A DNA stretch of 64,000 bases from Corydoras sp. C115. Its lineage: Eukaryota; Chordata; Actinopteri; Siluriformes; Callichthyidae. Position 1 is the first letter of the stretch, and the number at the start of each line of letters is the position of its first letter. The notes beneath the pieces were generated by a model that saw only the letters and a list, made by a program, of their open reading frames with translations, was not told where the DNA came from and ran no database searches. Position numbers and translations under genes: made by a program. Below, piece by piece: positions 1 through 10,522 of this stretch. The stretch lies in NCBI GenBank assembly GCA_019802505.1, contig JAFMOC010000240.1:50001-114000 (forward strand), written 5' to 3'.

Positions 1-9
1 TTTGAGCGT

Positions 10-3000
10 ATGCCACAGGGAATCTCTGGAGCACCTGCCACTTTCCAGAGGGTTATGGAGCGAACCGTTGGAGACATGAATTTCCTGGAGGTGTTGGTGT
101 ACCTGGACGACTTAATCATTTTCGGAAAAACGCTAGAAGAGCATGAGGAGAGACTTTTAAAAGTTCTTGACCGGTTGAAGGAGGAAGGTTTGAAACTGTC
201 ACTGGATAAATGTCAGTTTGGGAGGACTTCAGTTACCTACGTTGGTCACATTGTGTCCCAAGAGGGTGTAGCCACGGATCCATCTAAGATTGAAGCTGTT
301 TCAGCATGGCCAAAGCCTCAGACTCTGTCAGAGCTCCGATCATTTCTGGGGTTTTGTGGTTATTACCGTCGCTTTGTAAAGGACTTCTCGAGAATATGCC
401 GTCCCCTTAATGAACTACTTCAGGGAACTTCCCACTCTAGGTCCAAGTCCCATGCTGGCCAGCCCACGAAGAGTAAAGTTCATGTTCGGGACTCTGAGCC
501 ATTTGGTTCCAGATGGACTGGGGAGTGTGATTCCGCATTTAAAGAGCTAAAGGCCAAGTTAACGCAGACTCCGGTGCTCGCATTTGCCGACACCCAAAAG
601 CCCTATATATTGCATGTTGATGCTAGCCTAGATGGGTTGGGTGGGGTTTTGTATCAGGAGCATGATGACAAACTGCGACCTGTTGCCTTCATTAGTAGAA
701 GTTTGTCACCATCGGAGAAACGATATCCTGCCCATAAACTTGAGTTTTTAGCTTTAAAATGGGCTGTAGTAGACAAACTACATGATTACCTCTACGGCGT
801 CCCATTTGAAGTCAGAACTGACAATAACCCTTTGACATACATCCTGACATCGGCAAAACTTGATGCTACAGGCCACAGGTGGTTGTCGGCTTTGTCTACC
901 TATGATTTTGGACTAAAATACAGGCCCGGGCGGAAGAATATAGATGCAGACTCTTTGTCCCGGCGACCACATGAGAGTCTTTCTGTGGACGATGAATGGC
1001 AAGAGATTTCAGCTCCTGGGGTGCGTGCAATGTGCCAAGGACTGTACATTGGCCATGGGATGAGGGCTCAACAAAGTTGTTTTGTGAATCAGTTGGGAGC
1101 ACATCTGACAGCCATACCCAAGGTTTATTGTCAGAGTACTGGAGTGGGATTGGAGAAATTGCCTACCTATAGTAAAGAGGAAATCCAGGATGCTCAGCAA
1201 AGTGACCCTTTTATTGGTGAAGTTTGGCGGGCTTTTAGACAGGGTAGACCTGTCACAAGTGTCCAGACTAAACACCCCAGTATTAGAATTCTGAAGAGGG
1301 AATGGGGGAGACTGTCTCTTGAGCAGGGGCTGTTGTACCGGACCATTAAGCTGGCTGACCGCAGAAACAAAAGACAGCTGCTGCTTCCCCAGAAATTCCA
1401 TAGCACTGTTTTAATGTCTCTGCATGACGAGAGTGGTCATCTGGGTTTTGATAAAACCTATGCTCTGGTACGGGACCGATTTTTCTGGCCTCGCATGAAG
1501 TGTGATGTGGAAGCATATTGTCAGTCCTGTGATCGGTGCATTAAGAGGAAAACACTTCCTCATAGAGCTGCTCCCTTGTCCCATCTTAGTAGTTCGGGAC
1601 CCCTGGATCTTGTATGTATTGATTTTCTGACAATTGAGCCAGATTCTCAAAATATTGGCAATGTATTGGTGGTGACCGATCATTTTACAAGGTATGCCCA
1701 AGCTTTTCCCACCAAGGATCAGAGAGCTGTGACGGTGGCAAGAACATTGTGGGAGAAATATTTCATTCATTATGGCCTGCCCACCCGGATTCACTCTGAC
1801 CAGGGGAGAGACTTCGAAAGCAATTTAATCCATGAGATGTTGACGATGCTGGGAGTGCAGAAGTCAAGAACTTCACCATATCATCCACAAGGGGATCCAC
1901 AGCCAGAACGGTTTAATCGTACCTTGCTAGATATGCTAGGAACTCTGAGCTCACAGCAAAAGTCAAAATGGAGCCAGCACATTACTTACCTTGTGCATGC
2001 TTATAACTGCACCCCAAACGAAGCTACTGGTTTCTCTCCATACTATCTTCTATTTGGTCGTGAGGCTAGATTGCCCATTGATGTATGTTTTGGGATTTCA
2101 GTTGAAGGGTCCTCAACAGCATCTCACCTGAAGTATGTGTCCCGGATGCAAGAGGAACTGAACCAGGCTTATCAGTTAGCTCAAGCTACATCTAACAAGA
2201 TGAATCAGAATAACAAGCAGCGCTATGACCAAAAAGTCCGCTATCACTGTCTGGGCCCAGGGGACCGAGTCCTCATTAGAAATCTGGGCCTGAAAGGAAA
2301 ACAGAAACTTGCTGATCGGTGGGGTCCAAATCCTTATGTGGTGGAGAGTAAACTGCATGATCTGCCTGTCTATCGGCTAAGGCCTACAAATGGTGTGGGG
2401 CCCACAAAGGTAATGCACCGTAATCATCTTTTACCTCTCGGTCAGGAAGTAAGATTAAATCCAGAAGCTGATTCCAGTCCTTTTCCTTCACAAAGAGTAC
2501 TCAGGCAGCCAAAGGTGAAGGTCCCAGAATCAGCCCTTGATCCAAGGCCATCTGAGGCTAGTGAAAATTCTGAGTGTGCCATACAGTATCTGTCTGATAG
2601 TGAATCTGAAGATGGGTGTTACACTGAGAATACTGTACAGCTTACCCCAATAGAGGAGGGGCTATCAGGAGAGCCAAGAGTAGAGGCTGACAATTTACTT
2701 CCTGATAATGTTACTGTTCCTTTAAGGTGTGACCTTCCATTCACTGTACCTGAAGCCTTAGTTCCTGCACCTGTTCAGCCTGAGCTTAGGACAGACCTTA
2801 GTGCACATGGTACTAAGGTAACCGAAGAACTGAGAAGGTCCGGTAGGAGTAGAAGGCCTGCTGAGCGTTTAACCTATGATAGGCTGGGTGAGTCTACACG
2901 AAAACCAGTGGATACTAAACAATGCATTGTTAAATCGCCCATAAAGGAGAGTTGTAACGCTAAGGGAAATGCATATCGTTACCATGCCTGGTGGTGTAAT

Positions 3001-3069
3001 GCGCAAGCTTTATGCATGGTTTGTATTAACACCCCAGTGATCTTGTCCTATCCAAGTCCTGTGACCTAA
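10..3069 (+). CDS. pol: gypsy pol polyprotein (RT C-terminal part, RNase H, integrase)
   Basis: Open for 1019 codons and continuous with sequence left of the window, so the ATG at 10 is not the true start. In order: RT active site YLDD near residues 31-34 with the following thumb region; RNase H starting at HVDAS near residue 200; an integrase HHCC zinc finger near 475-515; the integrase core with its first D in the CIDF segment, second D in HSDQG and the E in the PERFN segment; and a GPY/F-like C-terminal segment. One oddity is GDPQ where the family usually has GD-G-Q just before the catalytic E. No stop or frameshift is visible, so this half of pol looks recently active. The product would copy element RNA and integrate the cDNA. 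Confidence 0.92.
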   Translation: MPQGISGAPATFQRVMERTVGDMNFLEVLVYLDDLIIFGKTLEEHEERLLKVLDRLKEEGLKLSLDKCQFGRTSVTYVGHIVSQEGVATDPSKIEAVSAWPKPQTLSELRSFLGFCGYYRRFVKDFSRICRPLNELLQGTSHSRSKSHAGQPTKSKVHVRDSEPFGSRWTGECDSAFKELKAKLTQTPVLAFADTQKPYILHVDASLDGLGGVLYQEHDDKLRPVAFISRSLSPSEKRYPAHKLEFLALKWAVVDKLHDYLYGVPFEVRTDNNPLTYILTSAKLDATGHRWLSALSTYDFGLKYRPGRKNIDADSLSRRPHESLSVDDEWQEISAPGVRAMCQGLYIGHGMRAQQSCFVNQLGAHLTAIPKVYCQSTGVGLEKLPTYSKEEIQDAQQSDPFIGEVWRAFRQGRPVTSVQTKHPSIRILKREWGRLSLEQGLLYRTIKLADRRNKRQLLLPQKFHSTVLMSLHDESGHLGFDKTYALVRDRFFWPRMKCDVEAYCQSCDRCIKRKTLPHRAAPLSHLSSSGPLDLVCIDFLTIEPDSQNIGNVLVVTDHFTRYAQAFPTKDQRAVTVARTLWEKYFIHYGLPTRIHSDQGRDFESNLIHEMLTMLGVQKSRTSPYHPQGDPQPERFNRTLLDMLGTLSSQQKSKWSQHITYLVHAYNCTPNEATGFSPYYLLFGREARLPIDVCFGISVEGSSTASHLKYVSRMQEELNQAYQLAQATSNKMNQNNKQRYDQKVRYHCLGPGDRVLIRNLGLKGKQKLADRWGPNPYVVESKLHDLPVYRLRPTNGVGPTKVMHRNHLLPLGQEVRLNPEADSSPFPSQRVLRQPKVKVPESALDPRPSEASENSECAIQYLSDSESEDGCYTENTVQLTPIEEGLSGEPRVEADNLLPDNVTVPLRCDLPFTVPEALVPAPVQPELRTDLSAHGTKVTEELRRSGRSRRPAERLTYDRLGESTRKPVDTKQCIVKSPIKESCNAKGNAYRYHAWWCNAQALCMVCINTPVILSYPSPVT

Positions 3070-3150
3070 TTTTATTGAAAGTGTGTAACGAGTAGGATTT
3101 CTATTTCTTCTCTGAGACATGTGAGCCCGCATGGGACATGCTGGTTTTTC

Positions 3151-3163
3151 AGTGGGGGGAGAA
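3151..3163 (+). promoter_or_regulatory. polypurine tract of the gypsy element
   Basis: The run AGTGGGGGGAGAA lies immediately before the LTR start. This is the normal position of the plus-strand primer for cDNA synthesis. Confidence 0.8.
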
Positions 3164-4029
3164 TGTAGGACCCGCTTAAAAATGTCCTGTAAATTGTGTT
3201 GTGTATATAACGGTTTAAAGAACTCGATTTCCCATCACCTTTTGCGGTTTTGGCGCCAGATATAGTATGCTTTCCCGCCATTCCAGTGTGAGCGCGAAGC
3301 GACGGGAAGAACGATAGTGGGAGGAGCAAGTGGAGTGAGTGTCCGGACTGGAGAGAGTTGCGCGTATAGCCATTGAGAGCTGTTTGTTTCTTTGCTCTTT
3401 TGGGTTTTGCATTAGTCCACGGCGGCGCAGTTTTAGTTTCTTTTAGGTCGCGGAATAGTTTTGTGCGGCTGTTCATCTGCATCGTCACGTTCTGGGACTA
3501 GAGAGAACTGTGAGTGTGGAGTGCATGCTGTGGGGAGACCACCTGTTGAATGGACTTCGCCGCGTGTTGAGCTGCATTGGACCCACGCATCTGAACACAC
3601 GTTCAGCTTTGAGCCTGGTTAATCTACGCTGTCGTGTTGGAGCTGGGAACGCTTTAACACTTCGTCCACGTGCTTGTCAGGATTCGTGAGTATCGGTTCG
3701 CCTGACTCGGTTGACTCTTCGAACCATTTTTTTTTGTGCACCAACGAATGGGCCCCAACGATAAAAGCGCTTAATTTGACTATTCAACTGAACTGCTTAT
3801 TCTGGATACACATTTTTTTCCTATTTCTTTTAAAAGGGTTATTTACACAAACTATTGTGGTTTGATTGGTTATTTCCGTGTTATATTCTACGGGATTGTT
3901 TATTGAGACCCCAGTAAATATTCATATTAAATATTAGCTTAAGTAACTAAGGTTGATTTATTGTCATCATTATTTGTTTGAGATGTATGCCCCCTAAATT
4001 CTATTGGGCGCCTTTAGGGAGGTGTTACA
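3164..4029 (+). repeat. 3' LTR of gypsy element (866 bp)
   Basis: The LTR begins TGTA after the polypurine tract and ends TACA, giving a 4-bp terminal inverted repeat. A TATATAA box lies at 3204-3210. The right edge is set by the start of Tc1-family sequence at about 4030-4033. The 5' LTR is outside the window, so LTR-LTR identity and the target-site duplication cannot be measured here. Confidence 0.85.
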
Positions 4030-5201
4030 CTTAATTTCTAATCAGCCAATCACATGGCGGCAACTCAGTGCATTTAGGCATGTAGACATGGTCAAGACAA
4101 TCTCCTGCAGTTCAAACCGAGCATCAGTATGGGGAAGAAAGGTGATTTGAGTGCCTTTGAACGTGGCATGGTTGTTGGTGCCAGAAGGGCTGGTCTGAGT
4201 ATTTCAGAAACTGCTGATCTACTGGGATTTTCACACACAACCATCTCTAGGGATTACAGAGAATGGTCCGAAAAAGAAAAAACATCCAGTGAGCGGCGGT
4301 TCTGTGGGCGGAAATGCCTTGTTGATGCCAGAGGTCAGAGGAGAATGGCCAGACTGGTTCGAGCTGATAGAAAGGCAACAGTGACTCAACCACCCGTAGC
4401 CACCCGTTACAACCAAGGTAGGCAGAAGAGCATCTCTAAACGCACAGTACGTCGAACTTTGAGGCAGATGGGCTACAGCAGCAGAAGACCACACCGGGTG
4501 CCACTCCTTTCAGCTAAGAACAGGAAACTGAGGCTACAATTTGCACAAGCTCATCGAAATTGGACAATAGAAGATTGGAAAAACGTTGCCTGGTCTGATG
4601 AGTCTCGATTTCTGCTGCGACATTCGGATGGTAGGGTCAGAATTTGGCGTCAACAACATGAAAGCATGGATCCATCCTGCCTTGTATCAACGGTTCAGGC
4701 TGGTGGTGGTGTCATGGTGTAGGGAATATTTTCTTGGCACTCTTTGGGCCCCTTGGTACCAATTGAGCATCGTTGCAACGCCACAGCCTACCTGAGTATT
4801 GTTGCTGACCATGTCCATCCCTTTATGACCACAATGTACCCAACATCTGATGGCTACTTTCAGCAGGATAATGCGCCATGTCATAAAGCGGGAATCATCT
4901 CAGACTGGTTTCTTGAACATGACAATGAGTTCACTGTACTCAAATGGCCTCCACAGTCACCAGATCTCAATCCAATAGAGCATCTTTGGGATGTGATGGA
5001 ACGGGGGATTCGCATCAAGGATGTGCAGCCGACAAATCTGCGGCAACTGTGTGATGCCATCATGTCAATATGGACCAAACTCTCTGAGGAATGCTTCCAG
5101 CACCTTGTTGAATCTATGCCACAAAGAATTGAGGCAGTTCGGAAGGCAAAAGGGGGTCCAACCCGTTACTAGAATGGTGTACCTAATAAAGTGGCCGGTG
5201 A

Positions 5202-5206
<5 letters not shown>
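4030..5206 (+). mobile_element. Tc1/mariner transposon, left terminal repeat missing
   Basis: This is a Tc1-type transposon with a nearly complete transposase and an intact right terminal inverted repeat (about 5177-5206, containing ACCTAATAAAGTGG and ending GTGAGTGTA). It then passes into a TA repeat, the expected TA target. The left terminal repeat is absent, and gypsy LTR sequence meets element sequence at 4029/4030. The simplest reading is that the gypsy element inserted near the left end of this Tc1 copy, so the missing terminus should lie beyond the gypsy 5' LTR. Confidence 0.88.
4129..5172 (+). pseudogene. Tc1-type transposase, one nonsense codon, DD36E spacing
   Basis: The frame is open from the ATG at 4129 to the stop at 5170-5172 (347 codons), interrupted only by TAG at 4720-4722 (codon 198), in the conserved GGGVMVWG-like stretch where family members carry Trp. 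The N-terminal half has the paired helix-turn-helix DNA-binding region (residues 1-110). Catalytic Asp are at residue 157 (SDESRF) and 247 (QDNAPC), and Glu at 284 (LNPIEH). With 36 residues between the second Asp and the Glu it fits the DD36E rather than the DD34E class (counted from sequence; class assignment is inference). The enzyme would cut and paste the element at TA sites. The single-base lesion makes this a recently inactivated copy. Confidence 0.9.

Positions 5207-5257
<51 letters not shown>
5205..5257. repeat. (TA)n(TG)n microsatellite at Tc1 right edge
   Basis: About 19 TA units are followed by about 8 TG units, directly abutting the right terminal repeat of the Tc1 element. Confidence 0.97.
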
Positions 5258-5258
<1 letters not shown>

Positions 5259-5687
5259 CGATTTAAATCTAAAATATTTAATATAAAAATATAAAATAAT
5301 GATAATATATAAAATAATGTGACTATATTACCGAATTCCAGGTGATAATATTAGTGCTTATTTTATTTCTGTGCGATTTAAACAACCAGTGCGTCTGTGA
5401 GTCTTTGTTCGATGCCAGTTACGAACCTCTTAGTGAGTTACGAGTGGGTCTGAGCACTCATAAGTTACGAGCGATTTTAAGAACGACTTAAGTTACGCAT
5501 GCATTCGGGAAAGGCTCGTAAATTTAAGAACGTTCTTAAGTATGAAGTTACGAAGTACTTAGCCCTATGACACTTTTGGGAAAGCCACCCCTGAACAATA
5601 TCTTCTCTCTTTCTTGCTATAGTGTACAGCAGGCAATTCCAAACAGTCCGGTTATTTATGGCTCGCTAGCTCTGTCAGAATAAAAAA
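5258..5687. other. unassigned AT-rich DNA
   Basis: I see no gene here. The stretch 5395-5570 contains many GTTACGA and TCTTAAG-like words in both orientations and may be a decayed repeat of a family I do not recognise. Confidence 0.4.
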
Positions 5688-5700
5688 TAAATCCAACTTT

Positions 5701-6042
5701 CATTCATTCATTATCTTCCGCTTTATCCTATATTAGGGTCGCGGGGGGTTCCCCATGCCCATGCAGGGGAGAACGTTTCGGGCGCCGTACAGATACACCC
5801 AGGACAGGGCACCAATTTATCGCTGGGCACACACTCACACAAACACACTCTACATGTGGCAATTTGGAGAACTCAATTGACTCGATCCATGTTTTTGGAC
5901 TGTGGGAGGAAACCGGAGAACCCGAAGGAAACCCACACGGACACGGGGAGAACATGGAAACTCCACCCAGATGGGGATTCGAACCGGGAATCCCTAGTGC
6001 TGAGAGGTGAACGTGCTAACCACTAAGCCACCGTGCCCCCAT
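5701..6042 (-). mobile_element. V-SINE (tRNA-derived), full length
   Basis: Read on the minus strand it has a tRNA-like head with A box (TGGCTTAGTGG) and B box (GGTTCGAATCC), the conserved V-SINE central block (GGAGTTTCCATGTTCTCC...), and a tail of GGATG/GAATG-like repeats. It is flanked by a perfect 13-bp TSD, taaatccaacttt, at 5688-5700 and 6043-6055, so both ends are exact. Confidence 0.92.
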
Positions 6043-6055
6043 TAAATCCAACTTT

Positions 6056-7314
6056 TAAAATGTAATTGACTTTTACCACATGATGGCAGCACCATTCTAA
6101 TAATATCTGTGTGAGCCATTGTGCCCCTGGCAGAATTGTATAAGTATGGTCAGTGTTCTGAGCTGGCTAGGGGTCTTGTTTATTCTTTCTCCTTAGTCTG
6201 TGATGAAAACACAGATGCATCTAACACAACTACTTTTTTTAAGATGAGTTGACAACATGAAGGTGACAAAGGAGCTGCATGACCTTAAACACTTTAATTT
6301 TAAGGTATTCTATACAGTTCGTTCAAAGTTGTATGACTCTCTATACTGCATATAAAATAATTGCATCTTTAGAGTTGTTTAAGTGGCTTATATTCGGTTA
6401 TGTTTATACCATTTTAAAAATAAAGTCAATTGTCACAATGAAAATTGTGGTGAAAAAATGTCAGGAGGATCTATTAGCCTACATTCACGTCGAGTATGGC
6501 CCTCTGGTGCACAGGGTATCCTAATGATTAGACATTTTATTGCATACATATAGGAAAAGAGGAAAACAATTGCTGACAGGTTTTACCTTTCAATCTGCCT
6601 CCTAAGCTTGTCTCGTGTCTACAATGGCCACATGAATAGGTTAACTGTTGCATGTCGATGTTTTGAATCTTGATTACCTGCCAAATTGCTGTTTGTTCAC
6701 AATGCACCTTTAAAAGCAAATTTTTATTAAATGAAAAAATATTTTAGGAGAGACTTTTATGGTCACATTGAAAAGATCTTGTTTTGTTAGTGATAATTAT
6801 AAAATTGGTCCGATTGGCTGATTAAACAAAAAAAAAAAAAAAGCCATTACATTACTAACAATAACACTTCTCTGAGTGCTTCACATTTGTATCACTGCAT
6901 GATATGCAATATACCAATTTTTTTTTGTAAACTGTGTTCTATAATCTGTGTTTAGTATTTGATTGTTAGAGAAACCAGAAACCTTACATTTCAGGGCAAC
7001 GGGTTACCTCAATTTTAGATAAAGTGAACTTAATTGGGTTTACAGTGTAGGACTAAAATGGATTATATCCGTTTAGCTCCCCAGAGTACTGGTAATCACC
7101 ATTTTGTGAATTATAAAAGTGCAGTCAAGAACAATACAAAATATAAAACAAACTTCAGTATCAAAAACTGACCGAACAATATTTTCTTGTAAGGAATCAG
7201 TAATGCTAATTACACTGTGCTACCATGCTAACTAAAACTGGTTAACTTACCCAGTGCTCACAAAATTGAGCCACAACTGTCTTATTATTTTACAGAACTT
7301 TTAGCACAAGTAAG
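6056..7314. other. intergenic DNA without recognisable gene
   Basis: AT-rich single-copy-looking sequence. The longest frames are under 85 codons with no known motif or splice context. A poly-A run lies at 6830-6843. Confidence 0.5.
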
Positions 7315-7323
7315 TTTCTTCCA

Positions 7324-7614
7324 TGGGCGGCATGGTGGCTTAGTAGTTAGCACATTCGCCTCTCAGCACTAGGGATTCCCAGTTCGAATCCCAATCTGGG
7401 TGGAGTTTCAATGTTCTCCCCATGTCCGCGTGGGTTTCCTCTGGATTTCTCCCCATACAGTGTGTTTGTGTGAGTGTGTGCCCAGGCGATAGATTGGCAC
7501 CCTGTCCAGGGTGTATCTGCCCAGCGCCTGAAACATACTCCCCTGGATGGGTATGGGGAACCCCCTCCCGCGACCCTAGTAGAGGATAAAGCGGAAGATA
7601 ATGGATGGATAGAC
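7324..7614 (+). mobile_element. V-SINE with TSD
   Basis: Head, central block and tail match the copy at 35411, with an internal deletion after the central block. The short duplication tttcttcca at 7315-7323 and 7615-7623 brackets it. Confidence 0.88.
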
Positions 7615-7739
7615 TTTCTTCCACTTCATTGGAAACTGTGGTCAGCAGCACCGCATGGGGACTGTACTTTCCTTTTCAGGTTGGCCTGGTCAAACAACAC
7701 AGACATCCTTTACAAAAAAGGTCAGAACTATACATTTTG

Positions 7740-8045
7740 AGGAGACCGGGGTCCTTCAACATCTGTAGGAAGCTCCTGTAGATTTCTACCAGATTGTAGT
7801 GTCCAGTTGCATTTTTTTATTCTGTGGTCTGTGGGGATGGAAGCATTAAAAGAGACGAGATGTGGCATGACAAGTTGGTTAGGCATGTGGAATCAGTGGT
7901 GGATGTAGAACTGCACTCTGTAATTAAGGTGGCAGAGGAGGACACTCAACAAACTGCTCTCCATCATCCATAATGGTCACCCACTGGATATAATCATTAT
8001 GGATCAAAGGAGCACGTTGTGTGACAGGCTGCTGTTTTGGCCGCT
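7740..8045 (+). other. possible decayed LINE 3' fragment
   Basis: The stretch around 7930-8040 loosely resembles the C-terminal end of Rex1-like LINE proteins found elsewhere in this window, but it has stops and no clear motif. Weak call. Confidence 0.25.
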
Positions 8046-8262
8046 GGGCAGATTACTGGCTGCACTCACAAACTATATGGGGCAATTTAGAGCCTTTAAT
8101 TTACCTTGATCCTTGTTTTTGGACTGTGGGAGCAAACCGGAGAACTCAGAGGAAACCCACGCTGACACAGGGAGAACTTTGAAACTCCACCCAGATTGAG
8201 ATTTGAAGGGATTTCAAGCACTGAGAGACTAACATGTTAACCACTAAGCCACCATGCATTTT
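8040..8262 (-). mobile_element. degenerate V-SINE fragment
   Basis: Minus-strand head, B box and central block are recognisable (8100-8260). The tail half is lost and divergence from the young copies is high, so this is an old insertion. Confidence 0.8.
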
Positions 8263-8442
8263 CTTTAAGCTATTACACATAATTTAAACAAATACCAAAA
8301 TGACAGCATAAACATTAACACATCCATATTCAAAGCTACACCATTCTATGAAGTATATAAAAAAAAAAAAAACTTAAAATTAGGGCTGGACCTAAGATTT
8401 AAAAAAACAGCTCACATTACAGATCTGCTTTAACCGAACCAT

Positions 8443-8448
8443 TTTATT
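8443..8448 (-). terminator. candidate rps27 polyadenylation signal
   Basis: AATAAA on the minus strand, about 200 bases beyond the rps27 stop codon. It is the first such hexamer downstream, so the 3' UTR would be roughly 200-220 nt. Confidence 0.6.
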
Positions 8449-8643
8449 GATACCGAGAGAGATACAGTAAAAAGACCGATATGTGGGAGATCGTCTTCCA
8501 AAACCAAGAAGGGCAGAGACTCGCTACTCGGTTTTACTCCGTGCCACCATGGAATGCACAAAGGGTCACATTTATAAGTTGTAAAGATGCCAGTCTATTT
8601 CCATCTCTTCTGCTTATAGAATGCCTAGCAAAAAAAAAAAACT

Positions 8644-8672
8644 TCAGTGCTGTTTCCTCCTGAATGAACACC
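8644..8672 (-). CDS. rps27: rps27 coding exon 4 and stop
   Basis: The acceptor TTTTTTTCAG precedes GGTGTTCATT. The exon encodes GCSFRRKQH and TGA (8644-8646). It completes the frame left open by exon 3 and gives the exact family C-terminus. Confidence 0.95.
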
Positions 8673-10436
8673 CTGAAAAAAAGGAACAAAAAATAGCCTT
8701 TAGCAAATACTAAAAAATACTAAATACTAAAAATACAAAGCACGTTTATCACGTTTAAATTAAAGTACAATGTCAAAAGTCCTGAGATGCAACAAAATAG
8801 GCTGCTTAAAAACTTCTGTCATCTTACACAATGGTACTGTCACGTATTACGTCATCAGCACAACAAATGACCACTCTGTCAGTATCACAGCCCCAATGAA
8901 AATTACTCACCACTCAAAAACACCTGCTCTGTACATTGCAAAATACTACAAAGTAAGCAGAAAAATCGATAGAAGTCGTTCTGCAGTTGTTAAACTTAAG
9001 CATTATCAAAGGGCAAGAGGGTAAACAATCAAAGGTCAGGGTGGGAGGAGTCCAAGGAGCTTGACACAGGCAATAATTCCTTTGAAGTTCAAGATTTAAA
9101 TCAGTATACATATATCGTAGAAGTCAATATACACTATATATACTTACCTGCCTTGACTCACACATGAGCTCAATTAACATCCCATTCCTAATCCAGAGGG
9201 TTCAATATGATGTCAGTCCACCCTTTGCAGGTAGAATAGCTACAACTCCTCTAGGAAGGCTGTCCACAAGGAGTGTGTTTATGGGAATTTTTGACCATTC
9301 TTCCAGAAGCGCATTTGTGCGGTCACATACTCATGGCCAGGCCTTCTCGTCCAACATGTCTTCATATGCTGAAGCATTCATAGTTCCTTTTACTGGAAAT
9401 AAGAGGCAAAGTCCAACTTCTGAAAAAATACCCCACACCATAATCTTCCCTCCACCAAACATTATAACTAGGCACACAATCAGACAAGTACTGTTCTCCT
9501 GGCAACCCCCAACATAGACTTGTCCATCAGATTACCAGATTTAGAGTGATTCGTCTCAAGAGTCCCTTGGCGTGTTTTAAACCACTGCACCTGACACCTT
9601 GCTCGGAGATCTGTAGTGATTGACTCTGCAGAAAATTGGTGGCCTCATCACACTATGCACATGGGCATCCGCTGACACCGCTCCATTACGTGGTGTACCA
9701 CTTCGTGGCTAAGTTGCTTTTGTTCCACACTTATTCTTATATTTTCTTATAATACAGTTCACTGTGGAATATTTAGGAGTGAGGAAATTTCACGACTGGA
9801 TTTGTTGCACAGGTGGCAGTTTCACACTGAAATTCACTGAGCTCCAGAGAGCGACCCATTCTTTCACAAATTATTAGACAAAATAGGTTTACAGATTACT
9901 AAGAAATTTAAGTTAGCTGAGTGATTCAGTGATATTTCATACTCAAGCATCATTAATGTAGATGTATAGTTGCCCGCACTTGTCTTACCAGAGTCATCTG
10001 CTGTTTTTCTTGTATGGAGTGTTTTGTCCGGTTAGCTTTATAGCATAATTACAGTCCATAAGTGTCTTATTGTACAACATTCAAAGTGTTCTATGATTTC
10101 TAGAAAGAAAATTAGAGAATTGATGTACCTTAAATTAATGGTTTATTCCAAGCACCAAAGTCACCACTAGAGAAAAACTAAAATCTGAAGTATATGGATG
10201 CAGCAATAATACACGCTGTAACTATTGAACTATTCCTTTAATTACACTAATATGTAAGATCAGAGTGGTACATTAATCATCTTCAAGACACATACAGAAT
10301 ACCTTTAAAATTTCAGTGGAGGTCAGCCTCATTCCCATACAGATTAACAATGACAGATGAGTTGTACATTATACACCCCCCAAAAAAAAAAATCATTTGA
10401 TATTATTACACTTACCGATTGTCTTATACTCTGAAC

Positions 10437-10522
<86 letters not shown>

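Larger units (their letters stand above)
1..4029 (+). mobile_element. Ty3/gypsy LTR retrotransposon, 3' part
   Basis: The window opens inside the pol gene of a Ty3/gypsy (Metaviridae-type) retrotransposon. It runs from reverse transcriptase through RNase H and integrase to a purine-rich tract (3151-3163) and a 3' LTR (3164-4029). The 5' LTR, gag, protease and first half of RT lie left of the window. No envelope-like frame follows pol. The element sits against the body of a Tc1 transposon that has lost its left end, which suggests it inserted there. Confidence 0.93.

Noticed and set aside
1009..1794. Minus-strand frames opposite the gypsy pol
   Set aside because: They are shadows of a confirmed coding frame and have no motif of their own.
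3674..3865. 63-codon frame in the gypsy LTR
   Set aside because: Falls in non-coding LTR sequence with no motif.
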